Assembly: GCA_020721965.1 (NCBI GenBank)
Contig: DYLS01000008.1
Span: 1 to 64,000, forward strand
From: Blastopirellula marina
GTDB lineage: Bacteria; Planctomycetota; Planctomycetia; Pirellulales; Thermoguttaceae
DNA length: 64,000 nt
Reading direction: 5' to 3'
Below are positions 1-7,287 of this stretch, one piece after another. The notes beneath the pieces were generated by a model. The model was not told the origin of the DNA. It worked only from the letters and a program-made list of their open reading frames with translations, and ran no database searches. Both the position numbers and the translations under genes were made by a program. How positions within the stretch are numbered: the first letter of the stretch is position 1; the number at the start of each line of letters is the position of its first letter.

Positions 1-1
1 G

Positions 2-259
2 TTTGCCGAGCGCTGGCGTCCCCGCTTGCCCCAGGGGGTAGAGCTGATTGCCGCCACCGTGAACGGCTACGAGGCATTCTCTGGCTGGGACCTGGCGCGG
101 GGCGGGCCGAAACCGACTCGATTCGCAGTGCCGGCAGGCAGTGTGTACTTTTTAGAATCTCACAATGGGCAACTGTTCAACGGTTCGCTGGCCGAGTCCG
201 ATGAAGATCGTCGGCTGGGTTACGGCTGCGTTTTGCAAGGAGTCTGGAACTATGCCTAG
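2..259 (+). CDS. cmr3: Cmr3, C-terminal fragment (5' end outside window)
   Basis: This is the last 85 codons of an ORF that is open from the window edge. The segment has the Cmr3 C-terminal signature: a G-W-D stretch, then PKP and AVPAGSVYF, then a glycine-containing end (RRLGYGCVLQG). Cmr3 is the Cas5-type RAMP protein that holds the 5' tag of the crRNA next to Cmr2 in the type III-B effector. The next gene starts 8 bases before this stop, so translation is probably coupled. Family assignment rests on the C-terminal motif and on the neighbours cmr4 and cmr5. The N-terminal ferredoxin fold is outside the window. Confidence 0.82.
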   Translation, partial: FAERWRPRLPQGVELIAATVNGYEAFSGWDLARGGPKPTRFAVPAGSVYFLESHNGQLFNGSLAESDEDRRLGYGCVLQGVWNYA

Positions 260-1232
260 TCTTTCACACAATGGTCGCAGCACGGCTGTACTGTTTCTGC
301 ACGCACAGACGACCCTGCATCCTGGAACGGGGACGGCCCTGGGCGTGGTCGATCTTCCGGTCCAGCGTGAGCGGCACACCCAGTGGCCCACCATTGCCGG
401 ATCGGCCTTGAAAGGCATTCTCCGCGATGTCTGCCGGGAGAAGGCAAAGGCGGATCGTCCTCCCGAGGTCTCCCTCTCTCCGCGCCGCTGGGCCAACGAG
501 CAGCATCACAAGCTGGTCACGGCGTTCGGCCCCGGCCTCCCGAAGGAAAGCTCGGAACATGCGGGTGCAGTCGCGGTGACCGATGCCCGCATTCTGGCCT
601 TTCCCGTGCGTTCGCTGCGTGGGGTGTTCGCGTGGGCAACCTGCCCGGCGGTCCTCGAAAGGCTCCAGCGCGATTTGACCATGGCGGGGCTGATCGACCC
701 CGGCAAGCTCCCCGTCCCAACGGTTGCGGACAATCAGATTGCCTGTGCGGCCGACTCGCCTCTGCTGGTAGGCCCCCGCCGCGACCAGGCCGTGCTGGAA
801 GAGTTCGAGTTCACGAAAATCCAGGCGGATTGCGGTCCCCTGGCCGATTGGATCGCGGGGCACGCCGTGGCCGATGAGGGTACCCGGCAGCGGCTCCGCT
901 CGCACCTGGCCGTCCTTTCGGACAACGATTTCTCTTACTTCGTCCGCCATGCGACCGAAGTGGCTGCCCGCATCGCTCTGGACTACGAGCACAAGACGGT
1001 CAAGGAAGGGGCACTCTTCTACCAGGAATTTCTCCCCGCCGAGACCATCTTCTACACATTGGTGCTGGCCAGCGCAAGCCGCAAGCCGAACGCGAACGAT
1101 TCGGCCGCCGAGATCTTGCAATACGTCCAGCGGTGCGTCGAAGAAACCGGCGTCATGCAAATTGGTGGCGACGAAACGACTGGCAAAGGGTTTTGCACCG
1201 CCCGTTGGCTCCCACAAAGGCAGGAGGGATGA
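252..1232 (+). CDS. cmr4: Cmr4, type III-B RAMP backbone and target-RNA cleaving subunit
   Basis: 326 residues. Cmr4 (Cas7 group) forms the helical backbone of the Cmr complex and cuts target RNA every six nucleotides. The family's start is clear: HPGTG at 23-27, then GVVDLPVQRE at 31-40, whose Asp34 aligns with the catalytic Asp26 of Pyrococcus furiosus Cmr4 (alignment from memory). GSALKG follows near 60. The C-terminal glycine-rich loop IGGDETTGKGF is present. I chose the ATG at 252 because it sits just before the conserved beta strand and has an AAGGAGT ribosome site; the frame is open further upstream. It overlaps cmr3 by 8 bases and is followed 3 bases later by cmr5. Confidence 0.93.
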   Translation: MPSLSHNGRSTAVLFLHAQTTLHPGTGTALGVVDLPVQRERHTQWPTIAGSALKGILRDVCREKAKADRPPEVSLSPRRWANEQHHKLVTAFGPGLPKESSEHAGAVAVTDARILAFPVRSLRGVFAWATCPAVLERLQRDLTMAGLIDPGKLPVPTVADNQIACAADSPLLVGPRRDQAVLEEFEFTKIQADCGPLADWIAGHAVADEGTRQRLRSHLAVLSDNDFSYFVRHATEVAARIALDYEHKTVKEGALFYQEFLPAETIFYTLVLASASRKPNANDSAAEILQYVQRCVEETGVMQIGGDETTGKGFCTARWLPQRQEG

Positions 1233-1235
1233 CCG

Positions 1236-1637
1236 ATGACTCAAACTGCTGCACAGGGAAAGGCGACCATCGATCAGCAGCGTGCCAAGCACGCTTGGAA
1301 CGCCGCGCAACAGCTCAGGCTTGGTTCGGACGAGGCCGATGATTATGCTCGCGAGGCCAAGAAATTGCCCGTCCGCATGATCACCTCCGGGCTCGGTCAC
1401 GCCCTGGCTTTTCTCAACGCGAAAAAAGCCAAAAAAAGAGGGTTAGAGGGGCTGATCAAGGACCTGGACGATTGGGCCAGCCGGCGACTGAGAGTCCAGC
1501 AAAGTCTTCTCGAGGCCATCATGCAAGGTGACAGCGATTTCCTTCGCCGGGCCACCGACGAAATGTTGGCGTACCTCGCGTGGCTGAATCGCTTCACTGA
1601 GGGCAGAGGGCTGCCGAAGAAAGGGGAGCAAGACTGA
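1236..1637 (+). CDS. cmr5: Cmr5, small helical subunit of the Cmr complex
   Basis: 133 residues, the usual length for Cmr5 (Cas11 group). It is predicted to be almost fully helical, with DQQRAKHAW near the N terminus, a typical Cmr5 opening, and a central KLPVRMITSGLGHALAFL helix. Cmr5 lines the inner filament of the Cmr effector and contacts the target strand. The stop shares its last A with the ATG of the next gene (TGATG), so the two are probably translationally coupled. Position between cmr4 and the cmr6 domain is the standard order for III-B operons. Confidence 0.9.
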   Translation: MTQTAAQGKATIDQQRAKHAWNAAQQLRLGSDEADDYAREAKKLPVRMITSGLGHALAFLNAKKAKKRGLEGLIKDLDDWASRRLRVQQSLLEAIMQGDSDFLRRATDEMLAYLAWLNRFTEGRGLPKKGEQD

Positions 1638-4021
1638 TGGCAACCAGTTCCATTCCGCTGCCGAAAAACGTCGTTGCCGTGATCGAAGAGGTACACCTGA
1701 GCGAGCGGCACCCGGGACTTCAGCTCGACAAATACCTGACCCCGGCGGGGACCCAAGAGCTTCAAAAAGAGGCCCTCAAATCGGTACTTGAGACGGCGTG
1801 CGATCGGGCCTGGCTCCAGTCCGCTCGCCAGCGAAGGGAACAAATGCTCCAGCGGCTCGGCGCTGTCCAGTTCCGCGCCACGACGGCTGGGCCTCTGACA
1901 CTCCATTTGGCGCGTGCCTCGGTCCTGGAAAATGCCGGTATCTGCCTGCACGCGATCTACGGGTTCGTGTACTTCCCGGGGACGGGCCTCAAAGGCATGG
2001 CCCGCGCCTATGCCGAAACCGTCTGGTTGCCCATGCAACCCAACCAAACCCAGGCGCGGCGGCAGATCGAAGATGTCTTCGGCTGGGCCGTAAACCCTGA
2101 ACGCCAGCGGCAAGTGCGTGATCAGCAGCATCCCGCCGCACCGCGCCGCGAGGATGAAGAGGATTCCCGATCGGCCGAGATTCGCGCCGCGGCGGGCAAC
2201 ATCGTCTTTCACGACGCCTGGCCGGTGGATTGGCCTAAGCTCCGGCTTGATATCGTCAACAATCACCACACAGAGTACTACCGCGATGAGCGGGTCCCGC
2301 CGGGGGACTGGGAAGACCCGGAGATGGTGTACTTTCTGGCCATTGGGCCGGGCGAAACGTTCGACTTCGCCCTCTCCAAACGCCGCTCGGATACACCCGA
2401 CCCATTGCTCCAACTGGCCAGGCAGTGGCTGATTGGCGCGCTGACCCGCGAGGGCCTGGGGGCCAAGACCGCGGCTGGCTACGGGGCCTTTGTGGTGGAT
2501 TTCCAAGCGGCGATCCCTACCCCGCAGCCGCCCGTCCGCGCGGTCTTCGAGACCACGCTGGAGCTGGTCACCCCCGCCTTTCTGGCCGGACCGCATCAAC
2601 AAAAAGAGGATTGCGACCTACGCCCCGCGACGCTCCGCGGGCTTTTGCGGTGGTGGTGGCGGACGATGCACGCGGGCTACGTCGATGTGCCTACCTTGCA
2701 CAGGCTCGAGGCCGCCGTCTGGGGCGATACGAATACCGGCGGCCCAGTACGGATTACCGTGAGCCGTCGAGACCCCGTGCCCGTCGAGCGATTCGAGTAC
2801 AAGCGGGATAGCGGGGGAGGAAAAAGCCAACTCCAGCCCGACCGCAAGGCCCTCATCGACCTTGGAATCATTCCTCTTACCCAGGGCTTCACGACACAAT
2901 GGCTTTTTTACGCCGCGTATGGAATGGACGAAATCAGCCACGGCCAGCGCCGGAGTCGATACTGGGTGCGTCCACCCGCCGAATGGACCGTCCGCATGGT
3001 TGCCGGACCAGGCAAGTTTACGTCTAATGGCCATGCTGCGGTAAGTCTTCCCACGCAGGCGATTCTCCAGCAGGCCCAGGCGGCGCTGTGGCTTCTTTGC
3101 CAGTACGGGGGCGTTGGTTCACGTTGCCGTAAGGGCTTCGGCTCACTGAAGGATGTGAACATCGATGGGATCAGCTCGCTAGAGGATGTGGAGCGTGTGG
3201 CCACGCAATTCCGTTCCCAATGCGAACTTGTCAAATCCGACAGAGGAAAACTCGATGTGCGGTCACCAAGTCTGGCCGCGTGCATCGTCGGGACTGAATT
3301 TCCGCTGCCTTGGAAAAATCCGTACCGCGCCCTGGACGAGGTCGCGCAGGCCTACGAAGCCGCTGCACTCGCTCCACCCAACACCGGCCACGGCAAACAC
3401 TGCGAGGCCAAATTGGGTTTAGGATTGCCTCGGCAGATCCACGGCCCGCGCCCTCGGCCTTTGGCACACCAGCGGGATCACAAGCCCCCTGTGCGTCTGA
3501 AAGCTCGGGGCCCAGATGGCAAGTACCTGGAGCGGCATGCATCGCCGCTCTTCTTCCATTTCGCGACGCGGCAGGACGGAACGCTGTCGCTTCGCGTCAT
3601 CGGATTCCCCTCGGCGGTGCTGGGCGGACTGGCAACCAACCGGCAGTTCCTGGAAAAGAAATTTCTCCCCTATTTTGAGAGCACGCTCAAGCAGCGTGCG
3701 GAGAAGGGACCTCGCGACACCCAGCCGCGGCCGGGTTCGCTCCCCAGCCGTCCCAGCCCGGAGTGTGCCTCCAGTGCTCTACCGAAAGCCAACGACCGTG
3801 TCCCGGCCGTTTTGCTGGAGGAAAAGACCAAGAAAGGGGGCTGGAAAGCGAGACTCGCCCAAGGGAATGCCACGCCGGGGGCGATCTCCAACACCGCCGA
3901 CGTTCCCGCCAGCGCCGCGCCTGGGCAGGAGGTCACGCTGATCATCCATTCCATCAACGCCGCTCCTGACGGCTCGATCCGGGCTATCCAGTTCCGCTGG
4001 CCCACGGATAAGCAAGGCTGA
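1637..4021 (+). CDS. Natural Cmr6-Cmr1 fusion with an extra C-terminal domain
   Basis: 794 residues, about the sum of a Cmr6 and a Cmr1. Residues 1-290 look like Cmr6: LARASVLENAG near 91, FPGTGLKGMAR near 113 and the glycine-rich GLGAKTAAGYGAF at 273-285. A short proline-rich linker (PTPQPP) follows. From residue 303 a second RAMP protein starts with the Cmr1 hallmark ELVTPAFLAG and then LRPATLRGLLRWWWR; its glycine-rich loop is GGVGSRCRKGFGS at 491-503. Cmr1 and Cmr6 cap the 3' end of the crRNA and help authenticate the target. Residues 690-720 are low complexity. Residues 722-792 form a small beta-rich module (VLLEEKTKKGGWKARL, then GQEVTLIIHSIN) that I cannot assign. No stop or internal start splits the two halves. 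No separate cmr1 is seen here. Confidence 0.88.
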   Translation: MATSSIPLPKNVVAVIEEVHLSERHPGLQLDKYLTPAGTQELQKEALKSVLETACDRAWLQSARQRREQMLQRLGAVQFRATTAGPLTLHLARASVLENAGICLHAIYGFVYFPGTGLKGMARAYAETVWLPMQPNQTQARRQIEDVFGWAVNPERQRQVRDQQHPAAPRREDEEDSRSAEIRAAAGNIVFHDAWPVDWPKLRLDIVNNHHTEYYRDERVPPGDWEDPEMVYFLAIGPGETFDFALSKRRSDTPDPLLQLARQWLIGALTREGLGAKTAAGYGAFVVDFQAAIPTPQPPVRAVFETTLELVTPAFLAGPHQQKEDCDLRPATLRGLLRWWWRTMHAGYVDVPTLHRLEAAVWGDTNTGGPVRITVSRRDPVPVERFEYKRDSGGGKSQLQPDRKALIDLGIIPLTQGFTTQWLFYAAYGMDEISHGQRRSRYWVRPPAEWTVRMVAGPGKFTSNGHAAVSLPTQAILQQAQAALWLLCQYGGVGSRCRKGFGSLKDVNIDGISSLEDVERVATQFRSQCELVKSDRGKLDVRSPSLAACIVGTEFPLPWKNPYRALDEVAQAYEAAALAPPNTGHGKHCEAKLGLGLPRQIHGPRPRPLAHQRDHKPPVRLKARGPDGKYLERHASPLFFHFATRQDGTLSLRVIGFPSAVLGGLATNRQFLEKKFLPYFESTLKQRAEKGPRDTQPRPGSLPSRPSPECASSALPKANDRVPAVLLEEKTKKGGWKARLAQGNATPGAISNTADVPASAAPGQEVTLIIHSINAAPDGSIRAIQFRWPTDKQG

Positions 4022-4060
4022 TCGGGCGACTGCGGATGTACCCTTGCTCCGACCTGATCT

Positions 4061-5029
4061 TCAGGCCAGCAGCGTCACTTGCCAGCAGCCGGCCCCGGCC
4101 ACGCGGTGTTCGCCAATCCCCAGGCGGCCACCCCAGACCATCCACGGTATCAAGCAGAGTGGCACCAGCCGAAGACCGCTCCCCCGGTCACGCCCACCAG
4201 GTCGTAGCTCTGATGGCGTCGGTTGCTGCGGTATCGCTGGTGGAAGGGTTGCCAGAAGGCCACATGGGTGGGGATGGTTTCGGCGAGCGCCTTCAGGGCC
4301 GCGAAATCGACCTGCTCGTCCCAACCGCCACCGAATGCGGCAAACGCTCGCCCCACGGTTCTCAAACTCCCGCGCAGCAGTTGCCCGAATGTAGGCCCTC
4401 GCCTTGTCGCTCTCGGCACGCGTTTCTTTCAAAAAAAGCGGAGTCGTAAGATCCACTCGCACGGCGGGGACGCGCCCCGGGCAGCTCCGCGGGGATGGGG
4501 GCAGGTCCCAAGGCTCGACCTCCTGCCTTGCCCCCGGGGCATCCGCATCGGTCCCATGCGGGGAAAGCCGAAATGCAATCCGATCCGAGCCTAGCGCCAG
4601 CGGGCACTGGGGGGCGGCGAGAATCTCAGCAATGGCCTCGGACGCTGCCGCAGCCTGTTGTCCCAGGAACGTCCAGCACAAAATCAAGCGGTCGCCGGGA
4701 TGAGCGTATTGCGGCGCGGAAAAGGGGGGGCGGATGGTGATCGCGCGCTGGCCGTCGCTCAGCCCGTAGGGGCCGGATTCCTTCGCTCCCAATTCCGTCT
4801 CGAAGGCGCTGCCGTAGGGGCAGTTCGCTGCGTGTGGGTAGCCGCGGCAGGTCTGGTACTGGCTATCGCGTTGGGCAGGCGGCCAGCGGCAGACGGCCTC
4901 CTTCACCGCCCACGCCAGCGTCCCACAGATGGCCGGTCCCAGCCAGGTAAGAAGCCGCCCTCGCTGGTCCGTTTCATATTCCACAAGCGGGTTGCCACCA
5001 CCAAGGCCATGTCCAACCCACTCCCCCAT
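4061..5029 (-). CDS. cas6: Cas6 crRNA-processing endoribonuclease, apparently with two compensating frameshifts
   Basis: The uninterrupted ORF is 322 codons. Its first ~200 residues (GPAICGTLAWAVKEAVC, then CRGYPHAANCPYGSAFE, then RAITIRPPF) and its last ~30 (WGGRLGIGEHRVAGAGCW) match the Cas6 RAMP family that cuts pre-crRNA. The middle, about 4425 to 4153, is Arg/Pro-rich nonsense in this frame. The alternative minus frame over the same bases gives good Cas6 sequence: PTFGQLLRGSLRTVGRAF, then FGGGWDEQVDFAALK, then HQSYDLVGVTGG, ending at a TGA at 4152-4150. A +1 shift near 4420-4432 (beside a run of seven T on the coding strand) and a -1 shift near 4150 would restore a complete Cas6. The ATG directly follows the stop of the ring-nuclease gene (TGAATG), implying coupling. 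Confidence 0.75.
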   Translation of the reverse strand: MGEWVGHGLGGGNPLVEYETDQRGRLLTWLGPAICGTLAWAVKEAVCRWPPAQRDSQYQTCRGYPHAANCPYGSAFETELGAKESGPYGLSDGQRAITIRPPFSAPQYAHPGDRLILCWTFLGQQAAAASEAIAEILAAPQCPLALGSDRIAFRLSPHGTDADAPGARQEVEPWDLPPSPRSCPGRVPAVRVDLTTPLFLKETRAESDKARAYIRATAAREFENRGASVCRIRWRLGRAGRFRGPEGARRNHPHPCGLLATLPPAIPQQPTPSELRPGGRDRGSGLRLVPLCLIPWMVWGGRLGIGEHRVAGAGCWQVTLLA

Positions 5030-5419
5030 TCAGGCCAAACGCGTCAAAACGCCCAGCTCCCACGGCACTTCCACCATCTGCCCGGCATCGAGTACCGCCC
5101 CCTCGGGCAACCGCTCTCCGAGTCGCACCACCACCGCCCGGTCGCGCGGCTGCATTTCCACTCGCACACGACGGACAGGCACCTCCATCCCCAAGAGCTT
5201 GCCGAGCAACTCTGCCGTGGCCCGATGCCCCACCGCCGAGATAAAACCATGCCCGAGCAGCTCGACGGCCTCATCCACGGAAATGGGGCCTTCGAATCTC
5301 CAGTCGCCGTAGTCCGTGAGGATGGGTGCATTGAGGAGATAGACCTTGCCATCCGTGCCGCTGCCATCCGCAATGGCCCGCGACTTCTTTTCGTCCGGTT
5401 TGGGATATTGGTTTTTCAT
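5030..5419 (-). CDS. crn2: Crn2 (DUF1874/AcrIII-1 family) cyclic tetra-adenylate ring nuclease
   Basis: 129 residues from ATG 5419; a TTG at 5443 in the same frame is an alternative start. After a ~25-residue charged leader the whole family is recognisable: KVYLLNAPILTDYGDWRF, then the helix DEAVELLGHGFISAVGH, then ATAELLGKLLGMEVP, then RLPEGAVLDAGQMVEVPWELG. The histidine in SAVGHRATA corresponds to the catalytic His47 of the viral protein SIRV1 gp29. Family members degrade the second messenger cA4 made by type III complexes, switching off CARF effectors. Viruses use it as an anti-CRISPR; in bacterial cas operons it acts as a host regulator. Here it lies between a CARF gene and cas6, which supports the host role. 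Confidence 0.9.
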   Translation of the reverse strand: MKNQYPKPDEKKSRAIADGSGTDGKVYLLNAPILTDYGDWRFEGPISVDEAVELLGHGFISAVGHRATAELLGKLLGMEVPVRRVRVEMQPRDRAVVVRLGERLPEGAVLDAGQMVEVPWELGVLTRLA

Positions 5420-5498
5420 GCGAGAAGGAAGAACTCGCCACAAACCAATCCGGCGCTAGCCGGACCTTTTATTCCGTGGACCAGGCCTTGAATAAAAT

Positions 5499-6665
5499 CT
5501 AGTGGCGAGATTGGAACCATTTGGGATCGTCTAACCACTCGATCAAGCCTGCTACGGCGGCCTTCCGCTCGCCCGCCGTGCGAGCGGTCGTCTCCACCCT
5601 GAACTTCACGCAGTAGCTTCCATCCGAGAAGATCCCTTCAATCCCCTCGGAGCTGAGGCGGAAACGCTTCTTTTGGGACAGGTCAGGATTGAAGTAGTAT
5701 GTCTTGCACTGGACCACGAACGGCGCCTCGTCCGTGACACGCTGCAGAAAACGCCCGACCTCTGGATGTTCTCCCGGCCAGCCCGCCTTTTCGCAGTGAG
5801 GAGGCCGCTTCGATGGTGCGGGTGCGCGTGGCGGCACAATGGAGTCCGCCTGACTCTGAAAACGGTCCTTGAACGTCTCATAAAAAATCTGGCCGACTGG
5901 CGTCAGAGCCAGATACTTCTTCCCATCGATGGTCTCCTGCTCCACAAGACTGTCGTAGCGATCGTCCCATTCCTCCGCGTACGTCTCCGCCAGGACAAAG
6001 CCTTGAGGGTTCGAGGCCAGGTCGCGAAGGATTCCGCTGGCTTGCATCCATAATTCGAAATTCAATGCCACTGGCAACGGCGGAAAGGCGATCACCTCGT
6101 CGAACAGCTCATGCTTATAATAGACGGTCACCCCCAGGGCTTGACCCAGGACCACGGCGACGGCGATCTGGGCCTTGTACCCGCCCGTCGCGTTGATGGC
6201 ACAGGCCTGCGGCGAGCGTTCTCGCACCACCTTGGCCATTTCCCGAACGAGGTTCCTCAGACCTTGATTCCGGAACCTCTTGGGGTCCTTATCCTGGAGA
6301 TCGGCGACCTCCACCAGCTCCACCGGGTTGTGGCCACGCGCGGAATAATAGGCCTTCACAATCGAGGCGATGCGCCGTCCTTCCTCCGTCTGCGAGTGGA
6401 GGAAAAACAACCCGGTTTCCGGCTCCACATATCCCTTCTCGATCATGCCGGCGATGGAGTTGATCTCCGCCCCGCACAATCGTTCCGAAGGGTTCAAGCG
6501 GCCCAACAGCTTGGCGATTTGGAGACCATTGCCCGACCGGTAGGCCTCGGCAAGTTCGCGTAGCTCCCCCGAGAGAGAACCACTTTGGAGTTCCGCCGTG
6601 AGTCTCTCCAGATTTGGACGGAAAAGGCTTGTGCCCACGGTGCAGATCAGAATCTGATGGCCCAT
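5499..6665 (-). CDS. CARF-domain CRISPR ancillary protein (APE2256/TIGR02619-like) with winged helix and C-terminal extension
   Basis: 388 residues. The N-terminal Rossmann-like CARF domain spans about 1-210. It has the opening strand ILICTVGTSLFRPNL and the NATGGYKAQ ligand loop at 158-166, both typical of cyclic-oligoadenylate sensors. Residues ~222-265 (LAETYAEEWDDRY, then YLALTPVGQIFYETF) look like a winged helix. After a proline-rich linker, residues 300-380 form a domain I cannot identify (CKTYYFNPDLSQKKRFRL, GIEGIFSDGSYCVKFRVE); it may be an effector. Relatives of this CARF family include ring nucleases and regulators, so output is uncertain. ATG 6665 is chosen because the CARF strand begins there and GGAGTCGAG precedes it; the frame is open further upstream. 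First gene of the CARF-crn2-cas6 operon. Confidence 0.82.
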   Translation of the reverse strand: MGHQILICTVGTSLFRPNLERLTAELQSGSLSGELRELAEAYRSGNGLQIAKLLGRLNPSERLCGAEINSIAGMIEKGYVEPETGLFFLHSQTEEGRRIASIVKAYYSARGHNPVELVEVADLQDKDPKRFRNQGLRNLVREMAKVVRERSPQACAINATGGYKAQIAVAVVLGQALGVTVYYKHELFDEVIAFPPLPVALNFELWMQASGILRDLASNPQGFVLAETYAEEWDDRYDSLVEQETIDGKKYLALTPVGQIFYETFKDRFQSQADSIVPPRAPAPSKRPPHCEKAGWPGEHPEVGRFLQRVTDEAPFVVQCKTYYFNPDLSQKKRFRLSSEGIEGIFSDGSYCVKFRVETTARTAGERKAAVAGLIEWLDDPKWFQSRH

Positions 6666-6861
6666 CTCGACTCCCCTTGGCACGATGCTCGCGATGCCTT
6701 TCGGATACGTTACCGGCCGCCGTGGTCCTGCCGCCGTGAACCGACTGCCATCTTTTTTATCAAGCCCGAGGCCCGCTTTCAATGCCCTTGCTCATGGCGC
6801 GCCTTCTGGACATGTTGCTCACGGACCGCTGAAGTCTGAAAGATCCGCTCCGCTGACGCCA

Positions 6862-6881
6862 CCACCAGCTTACGCTGGTGG
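6862..6881 (+). repeat. Palindromic repeat type A (CCACCAGC-TTAC-GCTGGTGG)
   Basis: Perfect 8-bp stem with a TTAC loop. The same element occurs at least ten times in intergenic DNA of this window. Confidence 0.85.
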
Positions 6882-6906
6882 CTCGGGATTACTGTTTCCA
6901 ATTCCA

Positions 6907-6926
6907 CCACCAGCTTACGCTGGTGG
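6907..6926 (+). repeat. Palindromic repeat type A
   Basis: Identical 20-base hairpin, 45 bases after the previous copy. With the type B element at 6989 it forms a loose, longer version (102 bases) of the 69-base composite seen elsewhere. Confidence 0.85.
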
Positions 6927-6988
6927 GTCGTGTTCGCGATTCGGGTGCGACCCCGGCAGTAGCGCTGAAAGACGCGCCAGCGCACGAG

Positions 6989-7008
6989 CCTCGGGCGTCA
7001 GCCCGAGG
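6989..7008 (+). repeat. Palindromic repeat type B (CCTCGGGC-GTCA-GCCCGAGG)
   Basis: Perfect 8-bp stem, loop GTCA. Preceded by CACGAG and followed by TGG, as in other copies. Confidence 0.85.
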
Positions 7009-7062
7009 TGGAAACAGCGTCAACGTGACCTGATTTCCGAAATCGCCGCTCCGCTAACGCCA

Positions 7063-7082
7063 CCACCAGCTTACGCTGGTGG
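7063..7082 (+). repeat. Palindromic repeat type A
   Basis: Identical hairpin. The bases before it (CGCTCCGCTAACGCCA) nearly match those before the copy at 6862, so the duplicated unit is longer than the hairpin. Confidence 0.85.
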
Positions 7083-7202
7083 CTCGTGGTTTCGACGGCA
7101 GGTTTTCGAAGGCGTCATAACGAGCCTCGGCATTCGCCCCAGGTTCCCCAGACGATCGACTGGTCGGGCCATGCGTGCGAAGCCTCAAACCTTGCTGCAC
7201 TG

Positions 7203-7259
7203 AGCAACCCTCGTTGTTTCGCAAATCTTTGCCGTTATGGCTCGGCCGTGAACGGTTAC
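7203..7259 (+). repeat. Dispersed ~57-base repeat, family C
   Basis: Starts AGCAACCCTCGTTGTTTC and ends GCCGTGAACGGTTAC. Related copies are at 8813, 48318 and, inverted, at 32656. Function unknown; it lies just past the end of the ceramidase-like gene. Confidence 0.7.
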
Positions 7260-7287
7260 CGATTTTCGCAACTGTTCCCGTATCGTT

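Larger units (their letters stand above)
6666..7287. other. Intergenic repeat-rich region
   Basis: No gene is supported in these 622 bases. They hold three copies of the 20-base hairpin GCTGGTGG type, one GCCCGAGG hairpin and one copy of a ~57-base dispersed repeat, listed separately. The region also contains the promoter side of the CARF-crn2-cas6 operon, but no clear -10/-35 pair can be picked out. Confidence 0.6.

Noticed and set aside
264-1400. 378-codon open frame antisense to cmr4
   Set aside because: Shadow of cmr4; no family resemblance.
1397-2602. 401-codon open frame antisense to cmr5 and the Cmr6 domain
   Set aside because: Shadow; no conserved motif and it runs against a coupled operon.
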